Origin: Robertmurraya sp. FSL R5-0851 | GTDB lineage: Bacteria; Bacillota; Bacilli; Bacillales; Cytobacillaceae | Direction of reading: 5' to 3' | Length of the DNA stretch: 64,000 nucleotides | NCBI RefSeq assembly: GCF_038002965.1 | Contig: NZ_JBBOOE010000001.1 | Span: 2,275,001 to 2,339,000, forward strand | In this document: piece after piece, positions 52,589-60,833 of the stretch | Numbering within the stretch: position 1 is the first letter of the stretch | Layout of the letters: every line of letters begins with the position of its first letter | Made by a program: the position numbers and the translations under genes | Notes under the pieces: generated by a model | What the model saw: the letters and a program-made list of their open reading frames with translations, nothing else | Told to the model about the DNA's origin: nothing | Databases searched by the model: none

Positions 52589-53344
52589 TTAATATTTTCC
52601 CGATAATAAGCTACCAGCATTCGGTACTTTAGTATCTAATCCTAATTGCTTTAAAATTTTATAAACAGTTGATGTCCCAGCTGATAATACTGGAATTCCT
52701 AGTTGATCCTCTGCTTTTTGAATTGCGGGAAGTGATGGCATTTGAACACAAGCCGAGAGCACTACTGCATCTGCACCTTCAATATTTAACCCTTCTGCGA
52801 TTCGAGGGAGTTTACTAGGATCTAACCGGCCAACTTCAAGATTATCCGGAACCTCTAGGCTAATGGAATCAATGACTTCAATTCCACTCTGCTCGATATA
52901 GTCAACAACCATTGCGGTTAATGGCTTCATATAAGGAGTGATAATCGAGACTTTCTTTGCTCCAATCGTTTTTATGCAGTCAATAAGCGCTCCAGCACTG
53001 CTTACCACCGGTGCATTACCACCATTATCCTCTGTAGCTGCATTCAATCTTGTTTCGGAAACCTCATGATATCCAGCTCCCTGACACATAATTGCTACTA
53101 GACACGCGTAGGCCAGGATGTCACACCGAGCATCTGATAGCTCAACAGCACAGCGGTCACTTTCTACGTCCATTTTGGACAATTCTTCCTTCGAAACATG
53201 CTTCATTCTCATCCTGCTTGAATGAAATGTGAAAGTCTCTTGCGGAAATTCTGTTGCTCTCGATAGAAGCATTGCAGGAATCTCCGTTTCCATCGTTGTA
53301 TTAGAACTAGGAACAATCAATCCAACCCGATAATTTTTTGACAT
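52589..53344 (-). CDS. Maleate cis-trans isomerase-like (Asp/Glu racemase superfamily)
   Basis: This cofactor-free enzyme resembles maleate isomerase, which turns maleate into fumarate using two cysteines. The start YRVGLIVPSSNTTMETEIP is family-typical; C81 lies in AYACLVAIM and C199 in VLSACVQMPSL. Their spacing of 118 residues is the same as between C76 and C194 of the Nocardia enzyme. Arylmalonate decarboxylase has only one such cysteine. I start at ATG 53344, with AAAGGTGG 7 nt upstream, instead of the TTG at 53377; it still overlaps mocA by 28 bp. In nicotinate- and gentisate-type pathways this step follows a maleamate or maleylpyruvate stage. Methylmaleate (citraconate) is an alternative substrate. 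Confidence 0.85.
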   Translation of the reverse strand: MSKNYRVGLIVPSSNTTMETEIPAMLLSRATEFPQETFTFHSSRMRMKHVSKEELSKMDVESDRCAVELSDARCDILAYACLVAIMCQGAGYHEVSETRLNAATEDNGGNAPVVSSAGALIDCIKTIGAKKVSIITPYMKPLTAMVVDYIEQSGIEVIDSISLEVPDNLEVGRLDPSKLPRIAEGLNIEGADAVVLSACVQMPSLPAIQKAEDQLGIPVLSAGTSTVYKILKQLGLDTKVPNAGSLLSGKY

Positions 53345-53970
53345 TGTTTTTCCACCTTTTTTTGTTTTGTTAACCAACCCAGTGCTTTTTCATAGTCATC
53401 TGGAGTGTCTAAATCAAAGCCCCAGGTATTGGATTCAAAGTACTCTTTTTTAACATAATTTTGATACTTTTTAATGATCCTTTTACCACCTATATCTCCT
53501 GAAAGCTCAGAGAATTCAGAAAATAAGCCGGACGAAAACAAGATTGGATGCCCATCAGTACCACTATAAATAGGTCTAATAATGGAGTATTGTTCGTTAG
53601 ACTCTGTAAAAGTCACTACCATCTTTTTAATAACACTAGTAGGAACAAAAGGTTGATCTGCTAAAAAAACCATCACTCCATCTACAGCCTCTCCGACTGC
53701 TTCGATTCCGAGCTTCAAAGAGGTTCCCATACCATCCACATAGCTAGGGTTTTTTATCATTCTGACAGTTTGGTATCCTTTGAGAATGTCTCTATACTTA
53801 TCTTCATTTCTTCCTACTACTAATATGATTGGACTTAAACCACTTCTAGTAGCAGTGATTATACTATGAATAAACATCGGAGCCCCATTTAATGGTAAGA
53901 ATTGTTTTGGCTGACCCATTCTTTTAGCCTCTCCAGCCGCTAATACGACAGCACCTATTTTCTTACCCAT
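53317..53970 (-). CDS. MocA-like molybdenum cofactor cytidylyltransferase
   Basis: This nucleotidyltransferase probably adds CMP to molybdopterin, making the cytosine-dinucleotide form required by CoxL-type hydroxylases. It has the GT-A motif VVLAAGEAKRMGQPKQFL and the metal site VFLADQP. Length is 217 aa. It overlaps the isomerase gene and follows coxG by 2 bp, which puts it in the maturation block. MobA-type GMP transfer is unlikely because the enzyme clusters with a molybdenum hydroxylase. Confidence 0.85.
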   Translation of the reverse strand: MGKKIGAVVLAAGEAKRMGQPKQFLPLNGAPMFIHSIITATRSGLSPIILVVGRNEDKYRDILKGYQTVRMIKNPSYVDGMGTSLKLGIEAVGEAVDGVMVFLADQPFVPTSVIKKMVVTFTESNEQYSIIRPIYSGTDGHPILFSSGLFSEFSELSGDIGGKRIIKKYQNYVKKEYFESNTWGFDLDTPDDYEKALGWLTKQKKVEKQCQKIIGLD

Positions 53971-53972
53971 GT

Positions 53973-54416
53973 TTACACAGAAGCTTTTACTTCTTTTTGA
54001 ATATCCTTGAAGAATTTCCCTGCTAGAAACTTAGCCACTCCTGAAAGGACTCTATTCCCAACACTAGCGATCATTCCACCAACTACAGCATCACATTTCC
54101 ATTCAAGGACAGATCCATTTTCATTTTCGATAATTCGGCAATCCATTTTTGCCTCCACATGACCTGGCTGACCTGTTCCAGTTGCATGAAGGATATAATA
54201 GTTCGGCTTTTGTACATCTTCTATCTTAACCTGCCCGATATACTCTCCTTTTACTGCTGCAACCCCAAGCTTTAAGATTACGTCATATTCCCCATTTTCT
54301 TTCTGTACCATTTCTTGACATCCCGGGATAACCTTTTTTAGAATTTCTTCATTATGTAACGTATCCCATAAATCCTCTGCTGATAGATTAAATTTTGTTT
54401 CTCCCTCAAGATTCAT
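53973..54416 (-). CDS. CoxG-like SRPBCC protein
   Basis: CoxG-type proteins recruit or assemble molybdenum hydroxylases at the membrane, and resemble START/SRPBCC lipid-binding folds. The visible pattern is FNLSAEDLWDTLHNEEILKK with IPGCQEM and ATGTGQPGHVEAKM. A C-terminal helix SGVAKFLAGKFFKDIQKE may touch the membrane. I start at ATG 54416, where AGGAGG lies 7 nt upstream. Length is 147 aa. It sits between cobW and mocA in the maturation block. Confidence 0.88.
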   Translation of the reverse strand: MNLEGETKFNLSAEDLWDTLHNEEILKKVIPGCQEMVQKENGEYDVILKLGVAAVKGEYIGQVKIEDVQKPNYYILHATGTGQPGHVEAKMDCRIIENENGSVLEWKCDAVVGGMIASVGNRVLSGVAKFLAGKFFKDIQKEVKASV

Positions 54417-54486
54417 ACAACAACCTCCTATTTTGTTCGAAAAATTAATAATTTTCAATCTTTTGATTATAGATCTTACTTTTTAA

Positions 54487-55455
54487 CTAGTTTGCTTTCA
54501 TTAGAAGTTCTTCCACCATTAAACCAGCCTGGTTTGCTAGCTTTTCAACAGCCTCTGTAGAAACTAAATCCACTCCGATTAAGACGATAGAATGGTAATT
54601 CTCACCATTTTGAAACAGTTCCCACGAAATTTGATTACCAGCAAGCTGAACTAAATACATATCCCCTTCCTCTAGTAATACAAAGCCCTTAGCTCGAACT
54701 AGATTCGGTTTTAGACTTTCTAAATAGTTCTCTATGAAACGTTTCGTAACGGGAAATGGTATAGGGACGGCGACCGTTGATAAATAGTTAAAGGATAAAC
54801 CCATTGGATCGTCTTCAATTCTTCCAAAAGTGCTCTTTTTTTCCTCAATAAAACTATTAGCAAGGAAAAGCTGTTCTAACTGGATTTGACTATAAGAAGT
54901 AAAAGTCAATTCCGCTGAAGGATTCATTTTATTAATCATCCTTCTCAATTCTTCTACTAAAAAAGAGTCAATAAGGTCCATTTTATTTACTATTACTAGA
55001 TCCGCTATAGATAATTGTTTCTCACAGGTATGACGGAGCACTGGATGGTTCATATTGCTATTAAGGTTCAATGCATCAACCACTGTAACGACTTTGTTCA
55101 AATAAACCTTAGCGATAATCTCCTTTTTTTCCATTTCCATGATCACTTCATGAGGTTCAGCAACTCCTGTAAGTTCTACATAAATTACATCTGGCTTTGT
55201 TTTCAGGAGTATCTCAAAACTTTTGATAATTTCACTCTTTTTACTACAACACACACATCCATCAAGTATTGTTTCAACACTTGTTGAATGTTTATCAGCA
55301 ATAATATGGCCATCTATATCAACTTGACCAATCTCATTGATTAAGATGCCAACATTCAACCCTTCTTGTTTCGATTGATCAAGTATTTGCGTTAATAAAG
55401 TTGTCTTTCCACTTCCTAAAAATCCACTGAGGAGTATCACAGGTATACGATCCAA
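54487..55455 (-). CDS. CobW/COG0523 family GTPase metallochaperone
   Basis: COG0523 GTPases hand zinc, iron or cobalt to target proteins. The Walker A motif is GFLGSGKTT, the metal-binding CxCC motif reads GCVCCSKKS, and NKMD supplies guanine specificity. A C-terminal CobW domain follows from about residue 210. Length is 322 aa. The start is TTG 55455 with AGGGGGTG upstream. Lying between the oxygenase and maturation genes, it may deliver metal to the Rieske oxygenase, the zinc dehydrogenase or the lyase; the specific client is not known. Confidence 0.88.
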   Translation of the reverse strand: MDRIPVILLSGFLGSGKTTLLTQILDQSKQEGLNVGILINEIGQVDIDGHIIADKHSTSVETILDGCVCCSKKSEIIKSFEILLKTKPDVIYVELTGVAEPHEVIMEMEKKEIIAKVYLNKVVTVVDALNLNSNMNHPVLRHTCEKQLSIADLVIVNKMDLIDSFLVEELRRMINKMNPSAELTFTSYSQIQLEQLFLANSFIEEKKSTFGRIEDDPMGLSFNYLSTVAVPIPFPVTKRFIENYLESLKPNLVRAKGFVLLEEGDMYLVQLAGNQISWELFQNGENYHSIVLIGVDLVSTEAVEKLANQAGLMVEELLMKAN

Positions 55456-55516
55456 TTTCTCACCCCCTATTCTCTTAATCTTTTAATCATTTGGCTATGT
55501 TAAATCATTTAATAAT

Positions 55517-55550
55517 GGCTTTTTTCGTAAACATTGTTGCTTTGTTAAAC
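55517..55550. repeat. Single end of the GGCTGTTTTCG repeat family
   Basis: ATGGCTTTTTTCGTAAACAT with TGTTGCTTTGTTAAAC matches the ends of the elements at 24798-24983 and 61420-61564. No matching second end was found within 150 bp, so this is a solo or decayed copy in the gap 55456-55657. Confidence 0.45.
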
Positions 55551-55657
55551 TGTTTTTATTTCACTGAACTTAGTAGTATGGCATCTTTTTTCTACTGTTT
55601 ACTTTTTTAAACATGTTGTTGTCTAGTCGCGACTAAAAGCTTTTGAGGAAAAGAGCA

Positions 55658-56140
55658 TTAAAATAGAAAACTTAAATTACCAAGAAATTCATTATTATTA
55701 ATTAACTCCACCTTTTTTGAAGCTATTTTCCAGGTTGTATCAGTCTGTTTTAAATGATGTTCAAGTCTACCTGAATAAATGGTTTGAATACTACGTCTTA
55801 GTTCTACAAGGATAAAATTAGATGTGACAATAACCTTGTCTTCCTCACAGTGTAGAACCTTGACGTTTGTGACTAGATGTCTAGTTCTTGATTTAGGCTC
55901 CTGACCATAAGCCAATCCACTTTGTAATCTCCAAACCCGCTCTTCTAACCGGTTTTTATCATCATAGATAATCGAGACATGTGTATTTGGATCAATATCA
56001 TCTTGATTAGATGGAATCCAGTAAAAGCTATCCTCTGTAAATAAATCTAACCACTCACTAAATTTTCCCTCATCCAAATACGCTGCTTCATCAATAAGAA
56101 ACTCCTCAATCTGCTTACGGTCTACCAACAGTTGGCTCAT
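55658..56140 (-). CDS. Ring-hydroxylating dioxygenase beta subunit
   Basis: This small structural subunit of a Rieske oxygenase has the NTF2-like fold: EEFLIDEAAYLDEGKFSEWLDLFTEDSFYWIP and SKSRTRHLVTNVKV-like strands (here KSRTRHLVTNV). I start at ATG 56140, with AAGGGGGA 7 nt upstream; the longer frame to 56173 has no ribosome site. Length is 160 aa. It overlaps the end of the alpha subunit gene by 26 bp. Alpha and beta form the hexameric or trimeric oxygenase. Confidence 0.9.
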   Translation of the reverse strand: MSQLLVDRKQIEEFLIDEAAYLDEGKFSEWLDLFTEDSFYWIPSNQDDIDPNTHVSIIYDDKNRLEERVWRLQSGLAYGQEPKSRTRHLVTNVKVLHCEEDKVIVTSNFILVELRRSIQTIYSGRLEHHLKQTDTTWKIASKKVELINNNEFLGNLSFLF

Positions 56141-57338
56141 GCTTCTTCCCCCTTGTTTCAACATTTGAATCATCTGCTGTCATTAGTTTTTTCCAGGCTT
56201 TATAAAGCGCCCTTGCTGATACTTCATCACTTGAAGTGGCTGTGATAATTCCTTTTTCATCCACTTCTTCTCTTTCCAAGCCACGGCTGATTTCAAGCCA
56301 TTCGCCATCCTTTCCTTTTGCATTCAGACCCTCCATTACCCGGTCAAATCCCACTTCCAGATCATCAACCGTTCCGAATCCAGCTGGGCCATAAAACCCT
56401 TCATGTTTTCTTAAACGGGCTGCATTCTCTTCCACTGAAGCTCCTTTTAACATAATTGGATATAAAAATACATTCGTTTTGTTTACAGACACAGGCCATG
56501 TAACCCGCACTTGTGAACCTAAGAAGCCTAGGTTAGGGAAAACAATTAAATTAAACGGTAATGCACCAATTCCAAGATCACCATCTAATTCATATAATGA
56601 ATGCCCATTTCCTAAATCTCGAATTTTCTCGTTTTTATGCATCTTAGAAAAATTAATTTTCTTCCCTGTTTTTTTACTCATCAGGTTAAAGAAGCTTCTA
56701 TGTGTAACACTTAAGTGATAAGGATCGATCGTATTTTCAACTTGCAATTTCCAATTACCATCAAATCGATATTTATGTGCACCAGCATTTAAACTAATCC
56801 CTTCTGGACAAGTATTTACAACATAGTCAATATACGGGCGTGCGTTTCCTAGATGTTCTTCTAATGTAGGACCTTCCTCACTTAGACTAGCGAAAATAAA
56901 GCCTTGATATATACCAACTCTAGGTACTTTAATTAATCCCATTTTGCAACGATCAAACTCCTCACCGTAACCATCCTGGAAAGGCATACCTGTTAAATCA
57001 CCGTTATTTGAATATGTCCAGCCATGATAAGCACATCTGAAATAGTTCGCATTCCCTTTTTCCTGTTGGCAGACTGTTGCAGCTCGATGCCTACAACGAT
57101 TAAACACCACATGTACTTCATCCGTATCGGAATCCCTTGTAACAATAAGAGGATGCGTACCAATGACAGTTGTTTTATAATCTCCTGAGTTAGCAATTTC
57201 ACTTTCATGCCCTACGTAAACCCAGGTTTTCTCAAAGATGCTTGTCATCTCTTGCTTAAAAATTTCTTCATCAGTATAAATATCTCCGTGAACTGCCGTA
57301 TCCTTGATATACTGCGTAATGTTTTCTGAATTGATCAT
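56115..57338 (-). CDS. Ring-hydroxylating dioxygenase alpha subunit (Rieske, non-heme iron)
   Basis: This is the catalytic subunit that adds both atoms of O2 to an aromatic ring. The Rieske [2Fe-2S] ligands are in NRCRHRAATV (C82, H84) and FRCAYHGW (C102, H105). The mononuclear iron site is in DPYHLSVTH (H208, H213), with D205 as the bridge for electron transfer. I start at ATG 57338, because GGAAGGG lies 8 nt upstream. Length (407 aa) is at the short end for benzoate- or anthranilate-type oxygenases. It follows the dehydrogenase gene after 5 bp. No reductase or ferredoxin gene is found in the window, so electrons must come from elsewhere. The substrate is unknown. Confidence 0.92.
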   Translation of the reverse strand: MINSENITQYIKDTAVHGDIYTDEEIFKQEMTSIFEKTWVYVGHESEIANSGDYKTTVIGTHPLIVTRDSDTDEVHVVFNRCRHRAATVCQQEKGNANYFRCAYHGWTYSNNGDLTGMPFQDGYGEEFDRCKMGLIKVPRVGIYQGFIFASLSEEGPTLEEHLGNARPYIDYVVNTCPEGISLNAGAHKYRFDGNWKLQVENTIDPYHLSVTHRSFFNLMSKKTGKKINFSKMHKNEKIRDLGNGHSLYELDGDLGIGALPFNLIVFPNLGFLGSQVRVTWPVSVNKTNVFLYPIMLKGASVEENAARLRKHEGFYGPAGFGTVDDLEVGFDRVMEGLNAKGKDGEWLEISRGLEREEVDEKGIITATSSDEVSARALYKAWKKLMTADDSNVETRGKKHEPTVGRP

Positions 57339-57343
57339 ATCCT

Positions 57344-58444
57344 TCACCCTTCCATCTTTATGTTTTCATTTACCACAGCTACATGTATACACTGATCTAG
57401 ACCATATGCATGCGTCCTAACTGCTTCAGCAGCCTCTTCTACTGAGAAACTATGAGTTACCATTTTTTCAAGTGGATACCTTCTCGACTCTATCACTCTT
57501 AGTGCGACTCCAACTGCACGTGTTGGACGACCAAGTACTCCCTTTATCGTTAAAAGCTTCCACGTGATTTTACTAGACATTAGATTATTAGATAGATTTT
57601 CATCAGTACCTGAATGAATAATTGTTGCGCGTAAGCCAGCCAAATCTAATGATGTGACAATTTGCTGTGGTGCTGTGGCTGCATTTATTACTGTATCGGC
57701 CATATTTCCGTTCGTAACTGCAGCTATTTCCTTTACAAGATCTTGGGTATCTGCATAAAACGTGTGATCTGCACCGAATTCTTTCGCAAGCTTTAAGCGA
57801 TGTTCATCCTTTGACATTCCTGTAACGATGATGGTTCCGGCCCCAGCTTCCTTTGCTCCAATTACAGCCCCTAATCCCATAGGACCAGGTCCTTGAATAA
57901 CTACTGTATCTCCTACCTTTGTGTTTCCTACCTCTTGTACCCAATGTAATCCATTTGAAATCGGAATGTATAGCTGTAGTAATTCTGGGGAAACATCACT
58001 ACTTGCTTTATGGACGATCGCATTTGGATGAAGATACATATATTCAGCAAATCCACCCCATAGGGCTGTTTTCTCATTATCAATTTTCATCGCTCCATAT
58101 CGAATGTCAAAGCATTGACGATAGTTTCCGGTTAAGCAATTATTACATGCACCACATGGAATGTACTCCTCTACCACTACCCGATCCCCTTCTTTGACAC
58201 CCCAGCGTTTTGATGCAACAGAACCAATATTTTTAATTCGACCAACGATTTCATGTCCAATGACACATGGTAGATTAAAGACACCATTTCCTCCATATAA
58301 ATAGGCTTCACTGTCAAACCCACATACTCCACAGGCCTCCACATGAAGAAGCGCATCATTGTCACCAGTTTCTGGAATGGGAAATTCCATGATTTCTATC
58401 GTTTCTTTACCTGTTAATACAGCTGCTTTTGATGTTTGAGTCAT
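57344..58444 (-). CDS. Zinc-dependent medium-chain alcohol dehydrogenase
   Basis: This MDR-family NAD(P)-dependent dehydrogenase could oxidise a cis-dihydrodiol or alcohol made by the oxygenase. The catalytic zinc site uses CGVCGFD and GHEIVG; the structural zinc site is CGACNNCLTGNYRQC; the cofactor loop is GPGPMGLGAV. Length is 366 aa. AAAGGGG precedes the ATG. It lies between a 75-aa unknown gene and the oxygenase genes, in one transcript. Most cis-dihydrodiol dehydrogenases are short-chain enzymes, so a medium-chain one in this position is unusual. Confidence 0.88.
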   Translation of the reverse strand: MTQTSKAAVLTGKETIEIMEFPIPETGDNDALLHVEACGVCGFDSEAYLYGGNGVFNLPCVIGHEIVGRIKNIGSVASKRWGVKEGDRVVVEEYIPCGACNNCLTGNYRQCFDIRYGAMKIDNEKTALWGGFAEYMYLHPNAIVHKASSDVSPELLQLYIPISNGLHWVQEVGNTKVGDTVVIQGPGPMGLGAVIGAKEAGAGTIIVTGMSKDEHRLKLAKEFGADHTFYADTQDLVKEIAAVTNGNMADTVINAATAPQQIVTSLDLAGLRATIIHSGTDENLSNNLMSSKITWKLLTIKGVLGRPTRAVGVALRVIESRRYPLEKMVTHSFSVEEAAEAVRTHAYGLDQCIHVAVVNENIKMEG

Positions 58445-58493
58445 TTTTTTACCCCTTTATTTATTATTTTGTTGAGCTATAAGCTTTGTGCTA

Positions 58494-58721
58494 TTATTCC
58501 TCATCATCTATTTCATTGATCCAGCGAGTTTTGGAGGGATCTAGTAAATTAGTAAGATCCTTGTGAGTACTCCATAGTAAACTCTCCAATTCCAAGGGAT
58601 CAAAGAACGAGATTTTTCCTGTACGGATATCCTTTATCATTAGCCGGTCACCATTGGCAGATTTATCAACTTGAACTACCACATGTGCAAATTCGTTTTT
58701 AAGCACTACACTTTTATCCAT
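58494..58721 (-). CDS. Small unknown protein of 75 aa, first gene of the oxygenase transcript
   Basis: I do not recognise this family. The protein reads as a compact beta-rich domain, VLKNEFAHVVVQVDKSANG then DRLMIKDIRTGKISFFDP, and an acidic C-terminus (INEIDDEE). There are no cysteines, so it is not a ferredoxin, and no signal peptide. AGGTGACA precedes the ATG. It is the promoter-proximal gene behind a palindromic operator and TATAAT box, 49 bp before the dehydrogenase gene. Its position suggests a regulatory or oxygenase-assisting role; some databases attach the name dihydrodiol dehydrogenase to such small proteins, but the size rules out a full enzyme. Confidence 0.7.
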   Translation of the reverse strand: MDKSVVLKNEFAHVVVQVDKSANGDRLMIKDIRTGKISFFDPLELESLLWSTHKDLTNLLDPSKTRWINEIDDEE

Positions 58722-58746
58722 CCATTGTCACCTACTTTCAAACGTC

Positions 58747-58785
58747 ATTATAAAAACGTAATGTTAGTTAGTATTCACTAACATT
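58747..58785 (-). promoter_or_regulatory. Operator palindrome and -10 box for the oxygenase transcript
   Basis: AATGTTAGT (58760-58768) and ACTAACATT (58777-58785) flank an inner palindrome GTTAGTATTCACTAAC (58767-58782). On the minus strand TATAAT at 58752-58747 lies just downstream, so the palindrome covers the -35 region, as a repressor site would. The GntR/FCD regulator encoded next door (58841) is the obvious binder. Confidence 0.65.
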
Positions 58786-58840
58786 CTGCCGTAAAAAAAA
58801 TGAAATAATAATACTGTTCACCTTGCAATTAAATTTCCTA

Positions 58841-59488
58841 TTATGATAAAAAATTAAGAAATCTGTTAAGCTCTGACTCTATATGACCTTTCATACAAGC
58901 CTCTGCTATTTCCTCTTTTCCTGATTCAAGAGAATAAATGATTTTCTGATGCTCGATTAAATAATCATCATTTTGGTGGAAATGAACTAATCTAGCATTC
59001 GTATAATACATAAATAGCCCAGATAAACTTGCATATAAATCGATCAGTGTTTGATTTTTTGATGCTTGAACAATAGTTTCATGAAACATTGTATTGTATT
59101 TAAGTACATTTTTTTGATCATTTACAAAAGAAACCTTCTTTGCCATTTCAAATATCTCATTTAAATGCGCCAGCTGTCTTGCTGTAATATTTTTTACAGC
59201 AAGGATCGCTGCTAGGGCCTCTATCGCAAGCCGACACTTATACACATCCTCTATATCTTTACTTGTAAATTTACGTATGATCTTATGGTTACCCTCTTTT
59301 TTTATTAATCCATCTTGTTCTAATAATCGAATGGCTTCTCTAATTGGACTTCTGCTCACACCAAGATTTTCAGCTAGAGAAGCTTCTATAACCGGTTCAC
59401 CAGGACAAAAAACACCATCGATAATTTTTTTTCTTAACACTTTATATACTTGAACATGAAGTGGAGAATTCTTTTCAATTTTCTTCAT
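58841..59488 (-). CDS. GntR-family regulator, FadR/FCD subfamily
   Basis: This is a DNA-binding repressor with an N-terminal winged helix (VYKVLRKKIIDGVFCPGEPV, then LAENLGVSRSPIREAIRLLEQDGL) and a C-terminal FCD domain of helices that binds organic acids with a metal (histidines in MFHETIVQ and GHIESELN). I start at ATG 59488, with AAAGGG upstream, rather than the GTG at 59497. Length is 215 aa. It sits between the TRAP genes and the oxygenase genes and faces a palindromic operator, so it most likely controls this cluster in response to the substrate or an intermediate. Confidence 0.9.
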   Translation of the reverse strand: MKKIEKNSPLHVQVYKVLRKKIIDGVFCPGEPVIEASLAENLGVSRSPIREAIRLLEQDGLIKKEGNHKIIRKFTSKDIEDVYKCRLAIEALAAILAVKNITARQLAHLNEIFEMAKKVSFVNDQKNVLKYNTMFHETIVQASKNQTLIDLYASLSGLFMYYTNARLVHFHQNDDYLIEHQKIIYSLESGKEEIAEACMKGHIESELNRFLNFLS

Positions 59489-59540
59489 TATAATCACCCT
59501 TTATCATTCCATCCTTATTATCATCCTTCTTACAGTTTTT

Positions 59541-60821
59541 TTATGAACCATATACTATAGTTGGTAATAGCATCGAAATAATTGGGATAAAAGTTATGAT
59601 TAGAAGTGCTACAAATGTTACCCAAAAAAATTGCATTAAGCCTGGAAGCATTTCATTCATCTTTAAGCGGGTTATACTGTTTGCAACGAAGATGTTTAAA
59701 CCGAATGGTGGAGTAAATGTTCCTATTGCTAAGTTCAGTACCATTACAATCCCGAGATGAATAGGATCTATACCTAGTGTGGTTGCACTAGAAAGAATTA
59801 ATGGAGCGATAACAATTAAAGCAATGGTTGAATCTACAAACATTCCGATAAGGAGAAGCGATAAATTTAAAAAGATTAGAAATGTCCATGGAGATGTAAA
59901 GGTTTCTGCTACAAATCCTGCGAGCATATGAGGTGCCTGACCTATAGTAAGGACCCAACCTAAGGCAGAAGCTGCAGCAACTAATATCATTACTTGTGCA
60001 GATGTTTTTGCTGAATCAAGACTTAACTGAAATAGCTTTTTCCATGTTATCTCTTTATAGACAAACAGCCCAACAAAGATTGCATAGATTGCTGATACAC
60101 CAGCTGCCTCTGTCGGAGTGAATATTCCAAAGGATATACCACCAATAATGATGAGAGGGACTGCTAAAGACCAAGATGCTTCTTTAATAGCTTTGTAGAT
60201 TTCCCTTGAAGAAGAACGCTCGCCTCTTGGGAATTTTTTGAATCTTGAATAAAGATAGATATATAGAAGAAGGAAAACACCGAAAAATACGCCTGCACCT
60301 AAACCAGCTAAAAATAATGAGCCCACAGATGTATTTGTTGCACTAGCATACAAGATAATGGTAATACTAGGTGGGATTACTAATGATACTGCACCAGATT
60401 GAATAATAAGGCCACTAGCGAATTTTTTCGGGTATCCCTGCTTTAAAAGCTCTGGATACATTATTCTGCCTATCGCAATTACGGTGGCAGGACTAGATCC
60501 TGATAAAGCACCGAAAAACATTGCTGCTGTTTGTGTGGCCATTGCCATACCACCATATAAATGACCAACAAGTGCCCTTGCAAAATTTAATATTCTCCTC
60601 GATAACCCTCCTACATCCATTGCATTTGCTGCTAGAATAAAGAATGGTAACGCCATAAGTACAAATTTATCAATCCCCCCAAAGATTCTTTGAACTGCAA
60701 CCATTGAATCTATATCGGTAAAGAATATAAGAGACAAAAAGGTACTCAAAATTAATGATATGTATATTGGTACACCTAAAAGTAGCATCGCAAATAAGAG
60801 AACAATAATAGCAACTAACAT
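59541..60821 (-). CDS. dctM: TRAP transporter large permease, DctM
   Basis: This 12-helix membrane subunit carries out sodium-coupled transport of a carboxylate captured by DctP. Typical segments are FAMLLLGVPIYISL at the start, GALSGSSPATVIAIG near residue 105 and SLVIPPSITIILY near 155. Length (426 aa) is normal. AAGGAG precedes the ATG. It follows dctQ after 12 bp. The nature of the carboxylate is not readable from this subunit. Confidence 0.93.
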   Translation of the reverse strand: MLVAIIVLLFAMLLLGVPIYISLILSTFLSLIFFTDIDSMVAVQRIFGGIDKFVLMALPFFILAANAMDVGGLSRRILNFARALVGHLYGGMAMATQTAAMFFGALSGSSPATVIAIGRIMYPELLKQGYPKKFASGLIIQSGAVSLVIPPSITIILYASATNTSVGSLFLAGLGAGVFFGVFLLLYIYLYSRFKKFPRGERSSSREIYKAIKEASWSLAVPLIIIGGISFGIFTPTEAAGVSAIYAIFVGLFVYKEITWKKLFQLSLDSAKTSAQVMILVAAASALGWVLTIGQAPHMLAGFVAETFTSPWTFLIFLNLSLLLIGMFVDSTIALIVIAPLILSSATTLGIDPIHLGIVMVLNLAIGTFTPPFGLNIFVANSITRLKMNEMLPGLMQFFWVTFVALLIITFIPIISMLLPTIVYGS

Positions 60822-60833
60822 ATATCTGACTCC

